DNA from: Ruminococcus sp.
GTDB taxonomy: Bacteria; Bacillota; Clostridia; Oscillospirales; Ruminococcaceae
Reading direction: 5' to 3'
Length of the DNA stretch: 64,000 bases
Assembly: GCF_019423705.1 (NCBI RefSeq)
Contig: NZ_JAHZAX010000001.1
Coordinates: forward strand, 189,998 to 253,997
In this document: in pieces, positions 45,958-54,700 of the stretch
How the letters are laid out: each line of letters begins with the position of its first letter
Position numbering within the stretch: the stretch's first letter is position 1
Translations under genes and position numbers: made by a program
The notes under the pieces: generated by a model
The model's database searches: none
What the model saw: the letters and a program-made list of their open reading frames with translations, nothing else
What the model was told of the DNA's origin: nothing

Positions 45958-45986
45958 TTGACATATAAACGTTTAAGTGATATAAT
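45958..45986 (+). promoter_or_regulatory. Promoter of the CAP lipoprotein gene
   Basis: TTGACA, 17-base spacer, TATAAT: consensus sigma-A promoter. The leader would contain repeat B1 and parS site 2. Confidence 0.82.
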
Positions 45987-46011
45987 ATAACATATCTGAG
46001 GACAGAATATC

Positions 46012-46110
46012 CGAACAGACTATGTATGGTTTATTCCTATGTACGGTTTAAAGTCTGTCCAATCCTCGGGCTACAACGTAAAGTCGCCCGAAGTACAGAT
46101 TATGCGAATT
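46012..46110 (+). repeat. Family B element B1
   Basis: Two direct TGTAYGGTTTA units 17 bases apart, AAAGTCTGTCC, TCCTCGGGCTAC, GTCGCCCGAAGTACAG and TATGCGAATT. Subtype I. It ends 8 bases before parS site 2. Confidence 0.85.
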
Positions 46111-46118
46111 AAAAAGAA

Positions 46119-46134
46119 TGTTCCACGTGAAACA
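46119..46134. promoter_or_regulatory. parS site 2
   Basis: TGTTCCACGTGAAACA, exact match to the parS consensus with one asymmetric base. Confidence 0.92.
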
Positions 46135-46165
46135 TTTCAAAATTGAGTGGGAGGAATATATTGAT

Positions 46166-47524
46166 ATGAATAATAAGTTGAAAAGTATCGCCGCAGTATG
46201 CGCAGCCGCAATTTGCCTTTCCTCCTGCGGAAACATCGGCGGCGAGCAGAAAGCGAAACAGCTCACCCAGTATTCTACATATAAAACAGGCGTGACCACC
46301 ACCACAGTCACTGGCGAAAAAGCCGCCCTCGTCATAACAGGCGCAGTCACAACTATAAAAACCACCGCAAGCTGCAATAAGATAACTTTCGATAATGGCG
46401 CAGTCCTCTTTGCAAACGCACAGGGAACTTATACTATTATAAATAGCAATAATGAGGAACTTTCCACTCTCGATATCACAGACGATAACGGCGAAGTCCT
46501 CACTATCACAAATAAAAATTATCATATAACCCTTTCAAAAAACGGCAAGGAAGTCAATTCTTTCAGCTATAAGGGCACTCGAATCATCATAAAGGATAAC
46601 GAAGTCTTTTACGCAGGCACAAAGGTGGAGTATTTCGACCAAAGCTTCCATAGCTTCAACGTAACTGAAAATATCTCTATCGAGTGCATATCTCAGGGCA
46701 AATTTGAAATTAGAAAGAACGGCAAAAAAATCGCTAAAGCCAAAGTCAAGGATATAAACGGCGCTGAGTATGAGCTTGAAGCGGTGGAAAAGGGTATGGA
46801 GATCACCAATTCCAATAACGAACTTATGGAGTCTATCGTCGTCGGCACAAATTATATCAGCGTTTCGGGTGATAAGGTCATTATTAACGGAAAAACGATG
46901 GAAGCCCCACATTCGGCGGATATCGTACCTGCCCAGACCACCACAACAACTGTTAGTACGACCACCAAAGCGACCACCAAGAAAACAACTTCGGAAACTA
47001 CCACAACGGCGAAAAAGGAGACCGAACCTCAGACCACGACCACAACGACTGAGGCATATATCCCCGAGCCCGAACAACCTTCCGAGCCAGATTCTTCAAC
47101 AAATATGATGAACCGAAACATTTCCGCCGAGACCTCCGAGCTTCTCGGCTATGTAAATGAAGTCCGCCGTCAGTACGGCTTGAACGAACTCAGCGGACTT
47201 GAACTCCTCGATTCCGCCGCCGCAGTCCGTGCAGGCGAGATCGCACAGGAGTATTCCCACAACCGCCCCGACGGCACAGGCTATGATACAGTCTTTGAAG
47301 AAGTCGGACTTCCCGAATGGTACAGCGTCGCAGAAAACATCGCCACAGGAATGAACTGTATGACCGGCGTAAAAGAAGTTTTCGACCAATGGATGCAGTC
47401 GGAAGGCCACAGAGAGAATATCCTCAATCCCAACGTGCGCTATATGGCAGTAGCGAAAAACAGCTATATGGACGGCGAAAACGAAATGATCTATTGGGAT
47501 CAGCTATTCTACTCAGATGTATAG
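46166..47524 (+). CDS. CAP-domain lipoprotein
   Basis: 452 residues. It has a lipoprotein signal with lipobox LSSC near residue 20, a beta-rich central region with two similar segments (about 80-270), a Thr/Lys-rich linker and a C-terminal CAP (SCP/PR-1-like) domain (about 330-452) with the conserved His and Glu residues in YSHNRPDG, AENIATG and SEGHRENIL. The ATG at 46166 is preceded by GGGAGG; the longer frame from 46118 runs through parS. It is surface-exposed; the function of bacterial CAP lipoproteins is unsettled. Its place inside the parS/parAB cluster is unusual. Confidence 0.88.
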   Translation: MNNKLKSIAAVCAAAICLSSCGNIGGEQKAKQLTQYSTYKTGVTTTTVTGEKAALVITGAVTTIKTTASCNKITFDNGAVLFANAQGTYTIINSNNEELSTLDITDDNGEVLTITNKNYHITLSKNGKEVNSFSYKGTRIIIKDNEVFYAGTKVEYFDQSFHSFNVTENISIECISQGKFEIRKNGKKIAKAKVKDINGAEYELEAVEKGMEITNSNNELMESIVVGTNYISVSGDKVIINGKTMEAPHSADIVPAQTTTTTVSTTTKATTKKTTSETTTTAKKETEPQTTTTTTEAYIPEPEQPSEPDSSTNMMNRNISAETSELLGYVNEVRRQYGLNELSGLELLDSAAAVRAGEIAQEYSHNRPDGTGYDTVFEEVGLPEWYSVAENIATGMNCMTGVKEVFDQWMQSEGHRENILNPNVRYMAVAKNSYMDGENEMIYWDQLFYSDV

Positions 47525-47531
47525 GTGACAA

Positions 47532-47547
47532 TGTTCCACGTGGAACA
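47532..47547. promoter_or_regulatory. parS site 3
   Basis: TGTTCCACGTGGAACA, 8 bases after the CAP-lipoprotein stop codon. Confidence 0.92.
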
Positions 47548-47555
47548 TTTCTTTT

Positions 47556-47652
47556 AATTCGCATAATCTGAACTACGGGCTGACTTTGCATAGTAGCCCG
47601 AGGATAAAGCCGCTAAGGAAAACACAATTGCATTGAGCTTGGTACATAAACG
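47556..47652 (-). repeat. Family B element B2
   Basis: Reverse orientation, subtype II: AGCTCAATGCAA in the 5' half, TCCTCGGGCTACTAT, and TATGCGAATT at the 3' end, which abuts parS site 3. Confidence 0.8.
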
Positions 47653-47653
47653 A

Positions 47654-47682
47654 AAAGGACGACATCAAGTCGTCCTTTTTTA
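47654..47682. terminator. Bidirectional terminator between CAP lipoprotein and noc-like genes
   Basis: AAAAGGACGAC-ATCAA-GTCGTCCTTTTT: perfect stem with A and T runs on both sides. Confidence 0.9.
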
Positions 47683-47770
47683 TGCCCAAATTTTCAACAA
47701 TGCTTAAAATGAATGTTGAAAAAATCAATCCAAATGTAGGTGACGTCATTTTACTGTTTGCTTCTTATAC

Positions 47771-48706
47771 CTAAGACTTGTCCTTTTGATTAATTTCCTC
47801 ACAGTCCATAGCCCCACCATCGTCCCCCGATGGAATAGTGATAATATACTCAATATACCCTTCGTGATCCACACGCTTTGCGTCAGCCTTTACACCTGCC
47901 ATTCGCATAACGTCCATCGCCTTGTTGACGGTGTTGAAAAAAAGCCGCACGTCCTTGAGCATAACAGCACGCTTGTGATAGCTGGAGCGTTTGGCCTCCT
48001 CCTGCAAAAGTTTTGCGATGTACTTTTCGAGAGCGTCCACAGTCCACAAATTTTCCGCAGCCTTCTGCGCCGCCTCGAGCCGCATTTCACCTTCGGGCAG
48101 CTTCAAAAGCGCCCTTGCGTGCCGCTCGCCAAGCTTTGCATTCATCAGCACAGACCGCTCCTCGGCGGAAAGTTTCAGCACCCGAAGCTTGTTTGCAATA
48201 GTAGATTGCGCAAAACCCAGCCTTATCGCCGCCGATTCCTGCGTCATATTGTACTTTGAGATCAGCGTTTGTATCGCCTCAGCCTCCTCAAAAAAGTTCA
48301 GATCGGCACGCTGGATATTCTCGATAAGCGCAATAATCTGCGACCGCTCCTCGTCGGCGTTAATAAGGATACAGGGCACAGACCGCAGCCCGGCAAGCTT
48401 CGCCGCCCTCAGCCTGCGCTCTCCCGACACAAGTTCAAAACCGCCCTCAGTTTTGCGAACAGTCAGCGGCTGGATGATACCGTCCTGCGAGATACTTTTC
48501 GTAAGGCTTGTCAGCTCGTATGTATCGAAATGCCGCCGTGGCTGGTTGGGGTTCGGTCTGATCTCCGCAGTTGAAATGTCGATTATCCGCCCAAGTGTTT
48601 GGTACTGCCCTGCTGATTTTTTTTCGCTGCTGCGGATATCCGAACCGCCGTTATCCTCCTCGATGAAAGCTTTTGAAAGCGCTTTTGGAATTGAGATCAA
48701 GCTCAT
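47771..48706 (-). CDS. noc: ParB-family protein, probable nucleoid occlusion factor Noc
   Basis: 311 residues. ParB N-terminal domain with LVSGERRLRAAKLAGL, the ENIQRADLNFFEEAEAI motif, and an HTH (TQESAAIRLGFAQSTIANKLRVL). The second ParB-type gene of the locus; in Firmicutes the pair beside rsmG/parA is usually Noc plus Spo0J, so Noc is inferred by synteny. An ATTTCCCGGGAAAT-type Noc site was not seen. The start is ATG at 48706 with GGGAGG at 8 bases; 43 upstream codons in frame have no site. It is transcribed against parA. Confidence 0.82.
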   Translation of the reverse strand: MSLISIPKALSKAFIEEDNGGSDIRSSEKKSAGQYQTLGRIIDISTAEIRPNPNQPRRHFDTYELTSLTKSISQDGIIQPLTVRKTEGGFELVSGERRLRAAKLAGLRSVPCILINADEERSQIIALIENIQRADLNFFEEAEAIQTLISKYNMTQESAAIRLGFAQSTIANKLRVLKLSAEERSVLMNAKLGERHARALLKLPEGEMRLEAAQKAAENLWTVDALEKYIAKLLQEEAKRSSYHKRAVMLKDVRLFFNTVNKAMDVMRMAGVKADAKRVDHEGYIEYIITIPSGDDGGAMDCEEINQKDKS

Positions 48707-48956
48707 AGCATTTTCCTCCCATAAAAAATTAGAAAAATTCTGCTTTGATTTTAACACATTTTCGGTCGGTAATCCATAGAAAAATTCAAAGAAAAAATCG
48801 CATTTTCCCGACCGATTCCGCAGCTTTTTTCGCATTTACACCATTTATATATATAATAGCTCTTGCGTTATGGGGGATATTATCATACTTTGTGGATTTT
48901 TAGTTGGTACTACGGCTTTGCAAATGCTGTCGGCTTGATATAAGTGTGCTTCAAAA

Positions 48957-48972
48957 TGTTCCACGTGGAACA
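48957..48972. promoter_or_regulatory. parS site 4
   Basis: TGTTCCACGTGGAACA between the divergent noc-like and parA genes. Confidence 0.92.
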
Positions 48973-49049
48973 TTGGACTGGAATATCGCTGCTTTGCTTT
49001 GAATTTTTACTTTCTGCTTTTTCTCAACAGATTTTTTTCTTAAAAGGTC

Positions 49050-49078
49050 TTTTCAAATCTGCTATTTTGTAGTATAAT
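49050..49078 (+). promoter_or_regulatory. parA promoter
   Basis: TTTTCA, 17-base spacer, TATAAT (49073-49078). The -10 is perfect, the -35 weak. Confidence 0.55.
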
Positions 49079-49118
49079 AGAATTAACTTAGTTTTTCACG
49101 AAAAGAGGTTTGAATAAA

Positions 49119-49907
49119 TTGAATATGGGAAAAATTATTGCCGTCTCTAATCAAAAAGGCGGCGTCGGTAAATCAACTACTGTCGTTAACCTTGCGGCGG
49201 TTTTCGGTCTCAAAGGCAAAAAAGTCCTCATCGTCGATTTCGACCCACAGGGCAACACCACCACAAGTTTCGGTATTCAGAAAAAAAGTATCCGCAACAC
49301 GATCTATGATGTCCTCACAGGCGATTGCTCCTACTTTGAAGCTGTCGTCCCCACTACCTGCCGTGGCGTGTCCGTTATCCCAACAACACAAGATCTTTCA
49401 GGTGCAGCCGTCGAGCTTGTAACAGCAGAAAATCGTGCCTTCAAGCTGAGAAACGCTCTGCTGCCTGCAAAAGAATTTTATGATTACATCTTTATCGACT
49501 GTCCGCCAACGCTGGATATGCTGACAATAAATGCACTTGTTGCCGCAGATTCCGTGCTTATCCCACTGCAATGCGAATTTCTCTCGCTGGAGGGTCTTGT
49601 CGAGCTGCACAACACCATCAACAGAGTAAAATCAGCTTGGAACCACGATCTGCGCATTGAGGGCATACTATTTACAATGTGCGTTGAGCGCTACAAGATC
49701 ACAGGGCAGATAATTAAGGAAGTCAAAAAGCACTTCCCGAAAGAAGTTTTTGAAACTGTTATCCCGAGAAACGTTGCCCTCTCAGAAGCCCCAAGCTTCG
49801 GCGAGCCTGCGATCTACTATGACAAAAAAGCGAAAGGTTCAAAGGCTTATGAAGAACTTGCAAAAGAAATTGTCAAGCGTGAGAAAAAAATATCTAAAAA
49901 TCAGTAA
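49119..49907 (+). CDS. parA: Chromosome partitioning ATPase ParA/Soj
   Basis: About 262 residues. Deviant Walker A KGGVGKSTT, Walker A' VDFDPQGNTTT and Walker B YIFIDCPPTLD, plus the ending EAPSFGEPAIYYD. TTG at 49119 is 10 bases after AGAGG; ATG at 49125 (MGKII, the usual family start) is the alternative. With ParB and the parS sites it segregates the origin. Confidence 0.95.
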   Translation: MNMGKIIAVSNQKGGVGKSTTVVNLAAVFGLKGKKVLIVDFDPQGNTTTSFGIQKKSIRNTIYDVLTGDCSYFEAVVPTTCRGVSVIPTTQDLSGAAVELVTAENRAFKLRNALLPAKEFYDYIFIDCPPTLDMLTINALVAADSVLIPLQCEFLSLEGLVELHNTINRVKSAWNHDLRIEGILFTMCVERYKITGQIIKEVKKHFPKEVFETVIPRNVALSEAPSFGEPAIYYDKKAKGSKAYEELAKEIVKREKKISKNQ

Positions 49908-49935
49908 GAATGAGAAAGCACATTATTCTTTTGAA

Positions 49936-49951
49936 TGTTCCACGTGGAACA
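49936..49951. promoter_or_regulatory. parS site 5
   Basis: TGTTCCACGTGGAACA just after the parA stop. Confidence 0.92.
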
Positions 49952-49984
49952 TTGTGATTGAGATTAAAAGAATGTGTGAAACAA

Positions 49985-50013
49985 GTGGGACGTCGAGGAC
50001 GCCGTCCCCGACA
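49985..50013 (+). repeat. Family A repeat, short form (GACG stem)
   Basis: GTGGGACGTCGAGGACGCC then GTCCCCGACA: the GACG subtype in forward orientation with one change in the CCCCTACA end. Confidence 0.75.
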
Positions 50014-50098
50014 ATTGGTGTTGTCAAAAATACAAATATGTGAATTAAACAGCATTGAAAAAAATAGTTTAACAACATTGTAAAAGAAAATAACAAAT

Positions 50099-50190
50099 CA
50101 GACTTTGTACGGTTTATTTCTATGTATGGTTTAAAGTCTGTCCCGTATTCGGGCTACAAAGTGCGTCGCCCGAAGTACAGAGAATGCGAG
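50099..50190 (+). repeat. Family B element B3
   Basis: Subtype I. Its 3' end, AGAATGCGAGG, differs from the usual TATGCGAATT and supplies the GAGG ribosome-binding site of parB. Confidence 0.82.
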
Positions 50191-50199
50191 GTTAGAAAA

Positions 50200-51102
50200 A
50201 TGGCGAAGAAGAGTCGAATGGATAGAGGGCTGGATAGCCTGTTTTTTGATAATTCAGTTGATACGGCTGAGAGTGTGGAGAACGAGGAGAAGGGCGCTGA
50301 GGGTGGAACCTCTATGGTGAGGATTTCGCTTATCGAGCCTGATAAAAAACAGCCACGTTCGGAGTTTGACGAGGAGGCGCTTAATGAGCTGGCTGAAAAT
50401 ATCCGCCAGCACGGAGTTTTGCAGCCGATACTTGTCCGTCCGCTGGATAATGGCGGATACAAGATAGTCGCAGGCGAGCGCAGGTGGAGGGCTTCGAGGC
50501 TTGCAGGGTTGGAGGAGATACCTGTTTTCATCAAGGATATGTCCGACCTTGAGGCTGCGGAAATTTCACTTATCGAGAATATCCAGCGCCGTGATCTTAC
50601 TCCGCTGGAAGAAGCTGCAGCTTATCAGACTTTGATAGAAAGCTATGGTTTGACGCAGCAGCAGGTGGCTGAGGCTGTTGGCAGATCACGTTCGGCGATA
50701 GCAAATTCGCTGAGGCTTTTGAACCTTTGTGATGTTGCTCGTGGGCTGTTGAAAGAGAAGAAGCTGACTGAGGGTCACGCTAAGGTTTTGGCTGGCATTG
50801 AGGACAATGAGTTGCAGGAGAAGGCTGCGCTGGAGTGTGCCGAGAAGGGTTGGTCGGTGAGAGAGCTTGAGAAGAATATTGCGAAACTTTCCACTGAGGA
50901 GAAGCCGAAGAAGATAAAGCGCAAGGCGATCAATCCGCTGTATGATGAGTTTGAGCGGACTGTTAATCAGAGTACGGACAAGGTCAAGGTAAGTTTGTCG
51001 CAGGGTTCAAAGGGCGAGGCGAAGCTTGATGTAAAGTTCGGGGCAGATGTTGATGTTGAGGGGATACTCAATTCGCTGGCGGAGTTGCTTATGAATATGT
51101 AA
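50200..51102 (+). CDS. parB: Chromosome partitioning protein ParB/Spo0J
   Basis: 300 residues. The ParB/Srx CTPase domain has IVAGERRWRASRLAGL and ENIQRRDLTPLEEA. The HTH reads TQQQVAEAVGRSRSAIANSLRLLNL. The C-terminal dimerisation part ends ILNSLAELL. ATG at 50200 with GAGG at 8 bases gives MAKKSRMDRGLDSLF, the classical start. A longer frame from 50122 reads through element B3 and is rejected. It binds the parS sites and spreads along DNA. Confidence 0.95.
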   Translation: MAKKSRMDRGLDSLFFDNSVDTAESVENEEKGAEGGTSMVRISLIEPDKKQPRSEFDEEALNELAENIRQHGVLQPILVRPLDNGGYKIVAGERRWRASRLAGLEEIPVFIKDMSDLEAAEISLIENIQRRDLTPLEEAAAYQTLIESYGLTQQQVAEAVGRSRSAIANSLRLLNLCDVARGLLKEKKLTEGHAKVLAGIEDNELQEKAALECAEKGWSVRELEKNIAKLSTEEKPKKIKRKAINPLYDEFERTVNQSTDKVKVSLSQGSKGEAKLDVKFGADVDVEGILNSLAELLMNM

Positions 51103-51151
51103 TTATGAGAGCTAAAGCGATCGCAAAGACACAGATAAAGACAATTTAAAA

Positions 51152-51167
51152 TGTTCCACGTGGAACA
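51152..51167. promoter_or_regulatory. parS site 6
   Basis: TGTTCCACGTGGAACA, 50 bases after the parB stop. Confidence 0.92.
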
Positions 51168-51193
51168 TTTGCAACGTTTCGGTTATAAAAATA

Positions 51194-51218
51194 TGTAGGG
51201 GCGACCTGTGGTCGCCCG
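51194..51218 (-). repeat. Family A repeat, short form (GACC stem)
   Basis: TGTAGGGGCGACC-TGT-GGTCGCCCG; compensated stem. Confidence 0.85.
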
Positions 51219-51787
51219 TCTTTTAGCACACTCGTATTACGATGATGTCTCACCCAATGTTCATTTTATAAAGATATTCCCACCTTGGATAGGTTAAAAT
51301 CTTTATAAAATATAAGAACTTTGTGGCTGAGATCAGCCCTGCGAAAACCATACAAAGTGTATAAATTTCTGCATATTTATACATTAATAAACTGCATAAA
51401 ATTAAACCAAATTTGCATAAATTTTAGCAATTGTTTAATCATTTTATCATATTTTATGTGCTAAATCATATGGGTAATATCGGCTTTTCTATGGGTCTTT
51501 CTCAGAAGGGTGAGGAAGCCACAACTAACCGAAAATCGGGGGTTTACAAGGTAAATTTCAAGAAAAAATGTGGGAAAAGGTATTTACAAAATCAAAAATA
51601 AGTGCTATACTATAATAGTTAAAGCGGATATACTTTGAAAAAGTTTGTTAAAGCTTACTTTGCAAGGTCTCGTGCGCTTTCCTGGTTTTTTAAAGCCAGC
51701 CCTTTGATGGGCTAGAACAGGTAATTTGAGTTTCGGGTGCGAGTCAAATTCGACCGACCGAGATTTCTAGAAAGGAATGATTCTAAA

Positions 51788-54700
51788 ATGGCAAGAAAAA
51801 TGAAAACTATGGACGGTAACAACGCTGCTGCTTGGGCTTCATACCCGTTTACAGAAGTCGCTGCTATCTATCCGATCACACCATCATCTGTTATGGCAGA
51901 AGTAACAGATCAATGGGCTGCCAAGGGTAAGGAAAATCTCTTCGGCACTCCTGTTAAGCTGGCTGAAATGCAGTCTGAGGCAGGTGCTTCAGGTACTGTT
52001 CACGGTTCGCTGGCCGCAGGTGCTCTTACTACTACTTATACTGCTTCTCAGGGTCTTCTTCTTATGATCCCTAACCTGTATAAGATCGCTGGTGAGCTGC
52101 TTCCTTGCGTTATCCACGTTTCTGCAAGATGCGTAGCTTCTCACGCACTTAACATTTTCGGCGACCACTCTGACATCTATGCTTGTCGTCAGACAGGTTT
52201 CGCTATGCTTTGTTCTTCAAACGTACAGGAGGTTATGGACCTCGGTACTGTTGCTCACCTTTCAACTATCGAAGGCAGAGTTCCATTTATCCACTTCTTT
52301 GACGGTTTCAGAACTTCTCACGAGATCCAGAAGATCGAGACTTGGGATATCGAAGACGTTAGAGATATGGTTGACTTCGAGAAGGTAGAAGAATTCAGAA
52401 AGAGAGCTCTTAATCCTGAGCACCCTGTACTCAGAGGTACTGCTCAGAACCCTGATATCTTCTTCCAGGCAAGAGAAGCTTGCAATCCTTACTATGACGC
52501 TATCCCTGGTATCGTAGAGGATTATATGAACAAGGTAAACGAGAAGATCGGCACAAACTACAAGCTCTTCAACTACTACGGCGCTCCAGACGCTACACAC
52601 GTTATCGTTGCTATGGGTTCTGTTTGTGACACTATCGAAGAGACAATTGATTACCTCAACGAGAAGGAAGGCACAAAGCTCGGTCTCGTTAAGGTCAGAC
52701 TTTACAGACCTTTCCGTGCAGACAAGCTCGTTGAAGCTATCCCTTCAACTTGTGAGCAGATCTCAGTTCTCGACAGAACTAAGGAGCCTGGTTCTGAGGG
52801 CGAGCCTCTTTACCTTGACGTTGTTGCTGCACTCAAGGGCACACAGTTCCACGATGTTGCTATCGCTTCAGGCAGATATGGTCTTGGTTCTAAGGACACA
52901 ACTCCTGCACAGATCAAGGCTGTTTACTGGAACGCAAGCTGGAAGGACACTTATAAGCCAAGATTTACTATCGGTATCGAAGACGATGTTACAAACCTCT
53001 CACTCGACATCGAGGGCAAGCTTGACTCTGCTCCGGCAGGCACAACTGCTTGTAAGTTCTGGGGTCTCGGCGCAGACGGTACAGTTGGCGCTAACAAGAA
53101 CTCCATCAAGATCATCGGCGACCACACAGATCTTTATGCTCAGGCTTATTTTGCATATGACTCTAAGAAGTCCGGCGGTGTAACAGTTTCTCACCTGAGA
53201 TTCGGTAAGACTCCTATCAAGTCAACATACCTTATCAATCAGGCTGATTTCGTTGCTTGCCACAATGAGTCTTATATCACAAAGTACAATATGGTACAGG
53301 ATATCAAGCCGGGCGGAACATTCCTTCTCAACTGTCAGTGGGAGCACAAGGAGCTTGATAAGCACCTCCCAGGTCAGGTAAAGAGATATATCGCTGAGAA
53401 CAACATCAAGTTCTACACCATCAACGGTGTTAAGATCGGTAAGGAGATCGGTCTGGGCAACAGGATCAATACTGTTCTTCAGTCTGCATTCTTCAAGCTC
53501 GCTAACATCATTCCTATCGACGACGCTATCAAGTATATGAAGGACGCTGCTACTGCTTCTTATTCTAAGAAGGGTGACGCTATCGTTAAGATGAACCACG
53601 ACGCTATCGACGCCGGTTGTCAGCAGGTTCACGAAGTTAAGGTTCCTGCTTCCTGGAAGAAGTGCAAGGATACTCCAATGGGTATGCCTGCCGCTAAGTG
53701 CGCTGACAAGACTCTTCAGGACTTCGTAAACAACATTCAGATCCCTTGCAATGCACAGGAAGGCGACAAGCTCCCTGTTTCTACATTCACAGGTATGGCT
53801 GACGGTACATTCCCACAGGGTTCGGCTGCATTTGAGAAGAGAGGCATTGCTGTTGATGTTCCAGCTTGGAACGGTGAGAATTGTATCCAGTGTAACTTCT
53901 GCTCATATGTATGTCCACACGCTGTTATCAGACCAGTTGTTATGACAGACGCTGAGCTCAAGAAGGCTCCAAAGCTTGCACAGGATAAGGCTGTTCCTAT
54001 GACAGGTATGCCTGGATACAACTTCGTTATGACAATGTCAGCTCTCGACTGCACAGGCTGCGGTTCTTGCGTAAATGTTTGTCCTGGTAAGAAGGGCAAC
54101 AAGGCTCTTAGTATGATGCCACTCGAGACTCAGCTCGCTGAGCAGGAAGTATTCAACTATGGTCTTACACTTGCTGACAAGCCGGAAGTATTTGAGAAGT
54201 TCAAGGCAACAACAGTTAAGGGCTCACAGTTCAAGCAGCCATTGCTTGAATTCTCCGGCGCTTGCGCAGGCTGCGGTGAGACACCTTACGCTAAGCTCAT
54301 CACACAGCTCTTCGGCGACAGAATGTACATTGCTAATGCAACAGGCTGCTCATCTATCTGGGGCGGTTCTGCACCTTCAACTCCTTACACAGTAAATAAG
54401 GACGGCAAGGGTCCGGCTTGGGCAAACTCTCTGTTCGAGGATAACGCTGAGTATGGTTACGGTATGTTCCTTGCACAGTCAACTATCAGAAACAGAACTA
54501 TCGCAAAGGTACTTGAGCTTTCTAAGACAACAAAGGCTGCTGCTCTCAAGAAGGCTTGTGAAGAGTATCTTGAAACAGTAGACGACGGTGAGAAGAACTC
54601 ACCAGCAACAGACAACCTTATTGCTGCTCTCAAGAAGACAAAGAATAAGGCAACTGAAGAGATCCTCAAGGACGCTGACTATCTGAGAAAGAAGTCAATG

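Larger units (their letters stand above)
51103..51787 (+). promoter_or_regulatory. PFOR upstream region with two perfect inverted repeats and a structured leader
   Basis: 685 bases. After parS site 6 and a family A repeat come two perfect inverted repeats: TTTTATAAAGAT (51264-51275) with ATCTTTATAAAA (51299-51310), and TGTATAAAT (51358-51366) with ATTTATACA (51375-51383). A TATAAT at 51611 is a plausible -10 without a clear -35. From 51666 to 51763 the leader can fold into hairpins (AGCCC/GGGCT, AATTTGA/TCAAATT, CCTG/CAGG) closed by TCTCG/CGAGA. Confidence 0.5.

Noticed and set aside
46118..46165. Extended start of the CAP lipoprotein
   Set aside because: The extra 16 codons run through parS site 2, displace the signal peptide from the N terminus and lack a ribosome-binding site.
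51666..51787. PFOR leader considered as a T-box or tRNA
   Set aside because: There is no T-box GGTGGNACCGCG-type sequence and no cloverleaf with a T-arm; the TTCGACC segment is only a partial resemblance.
45800..51800. Search for a Noc-binding site (ATTTCCCGGGAAAT)
   Set aside because: No match was found, so the Noc assignment rests on gene family and position only.
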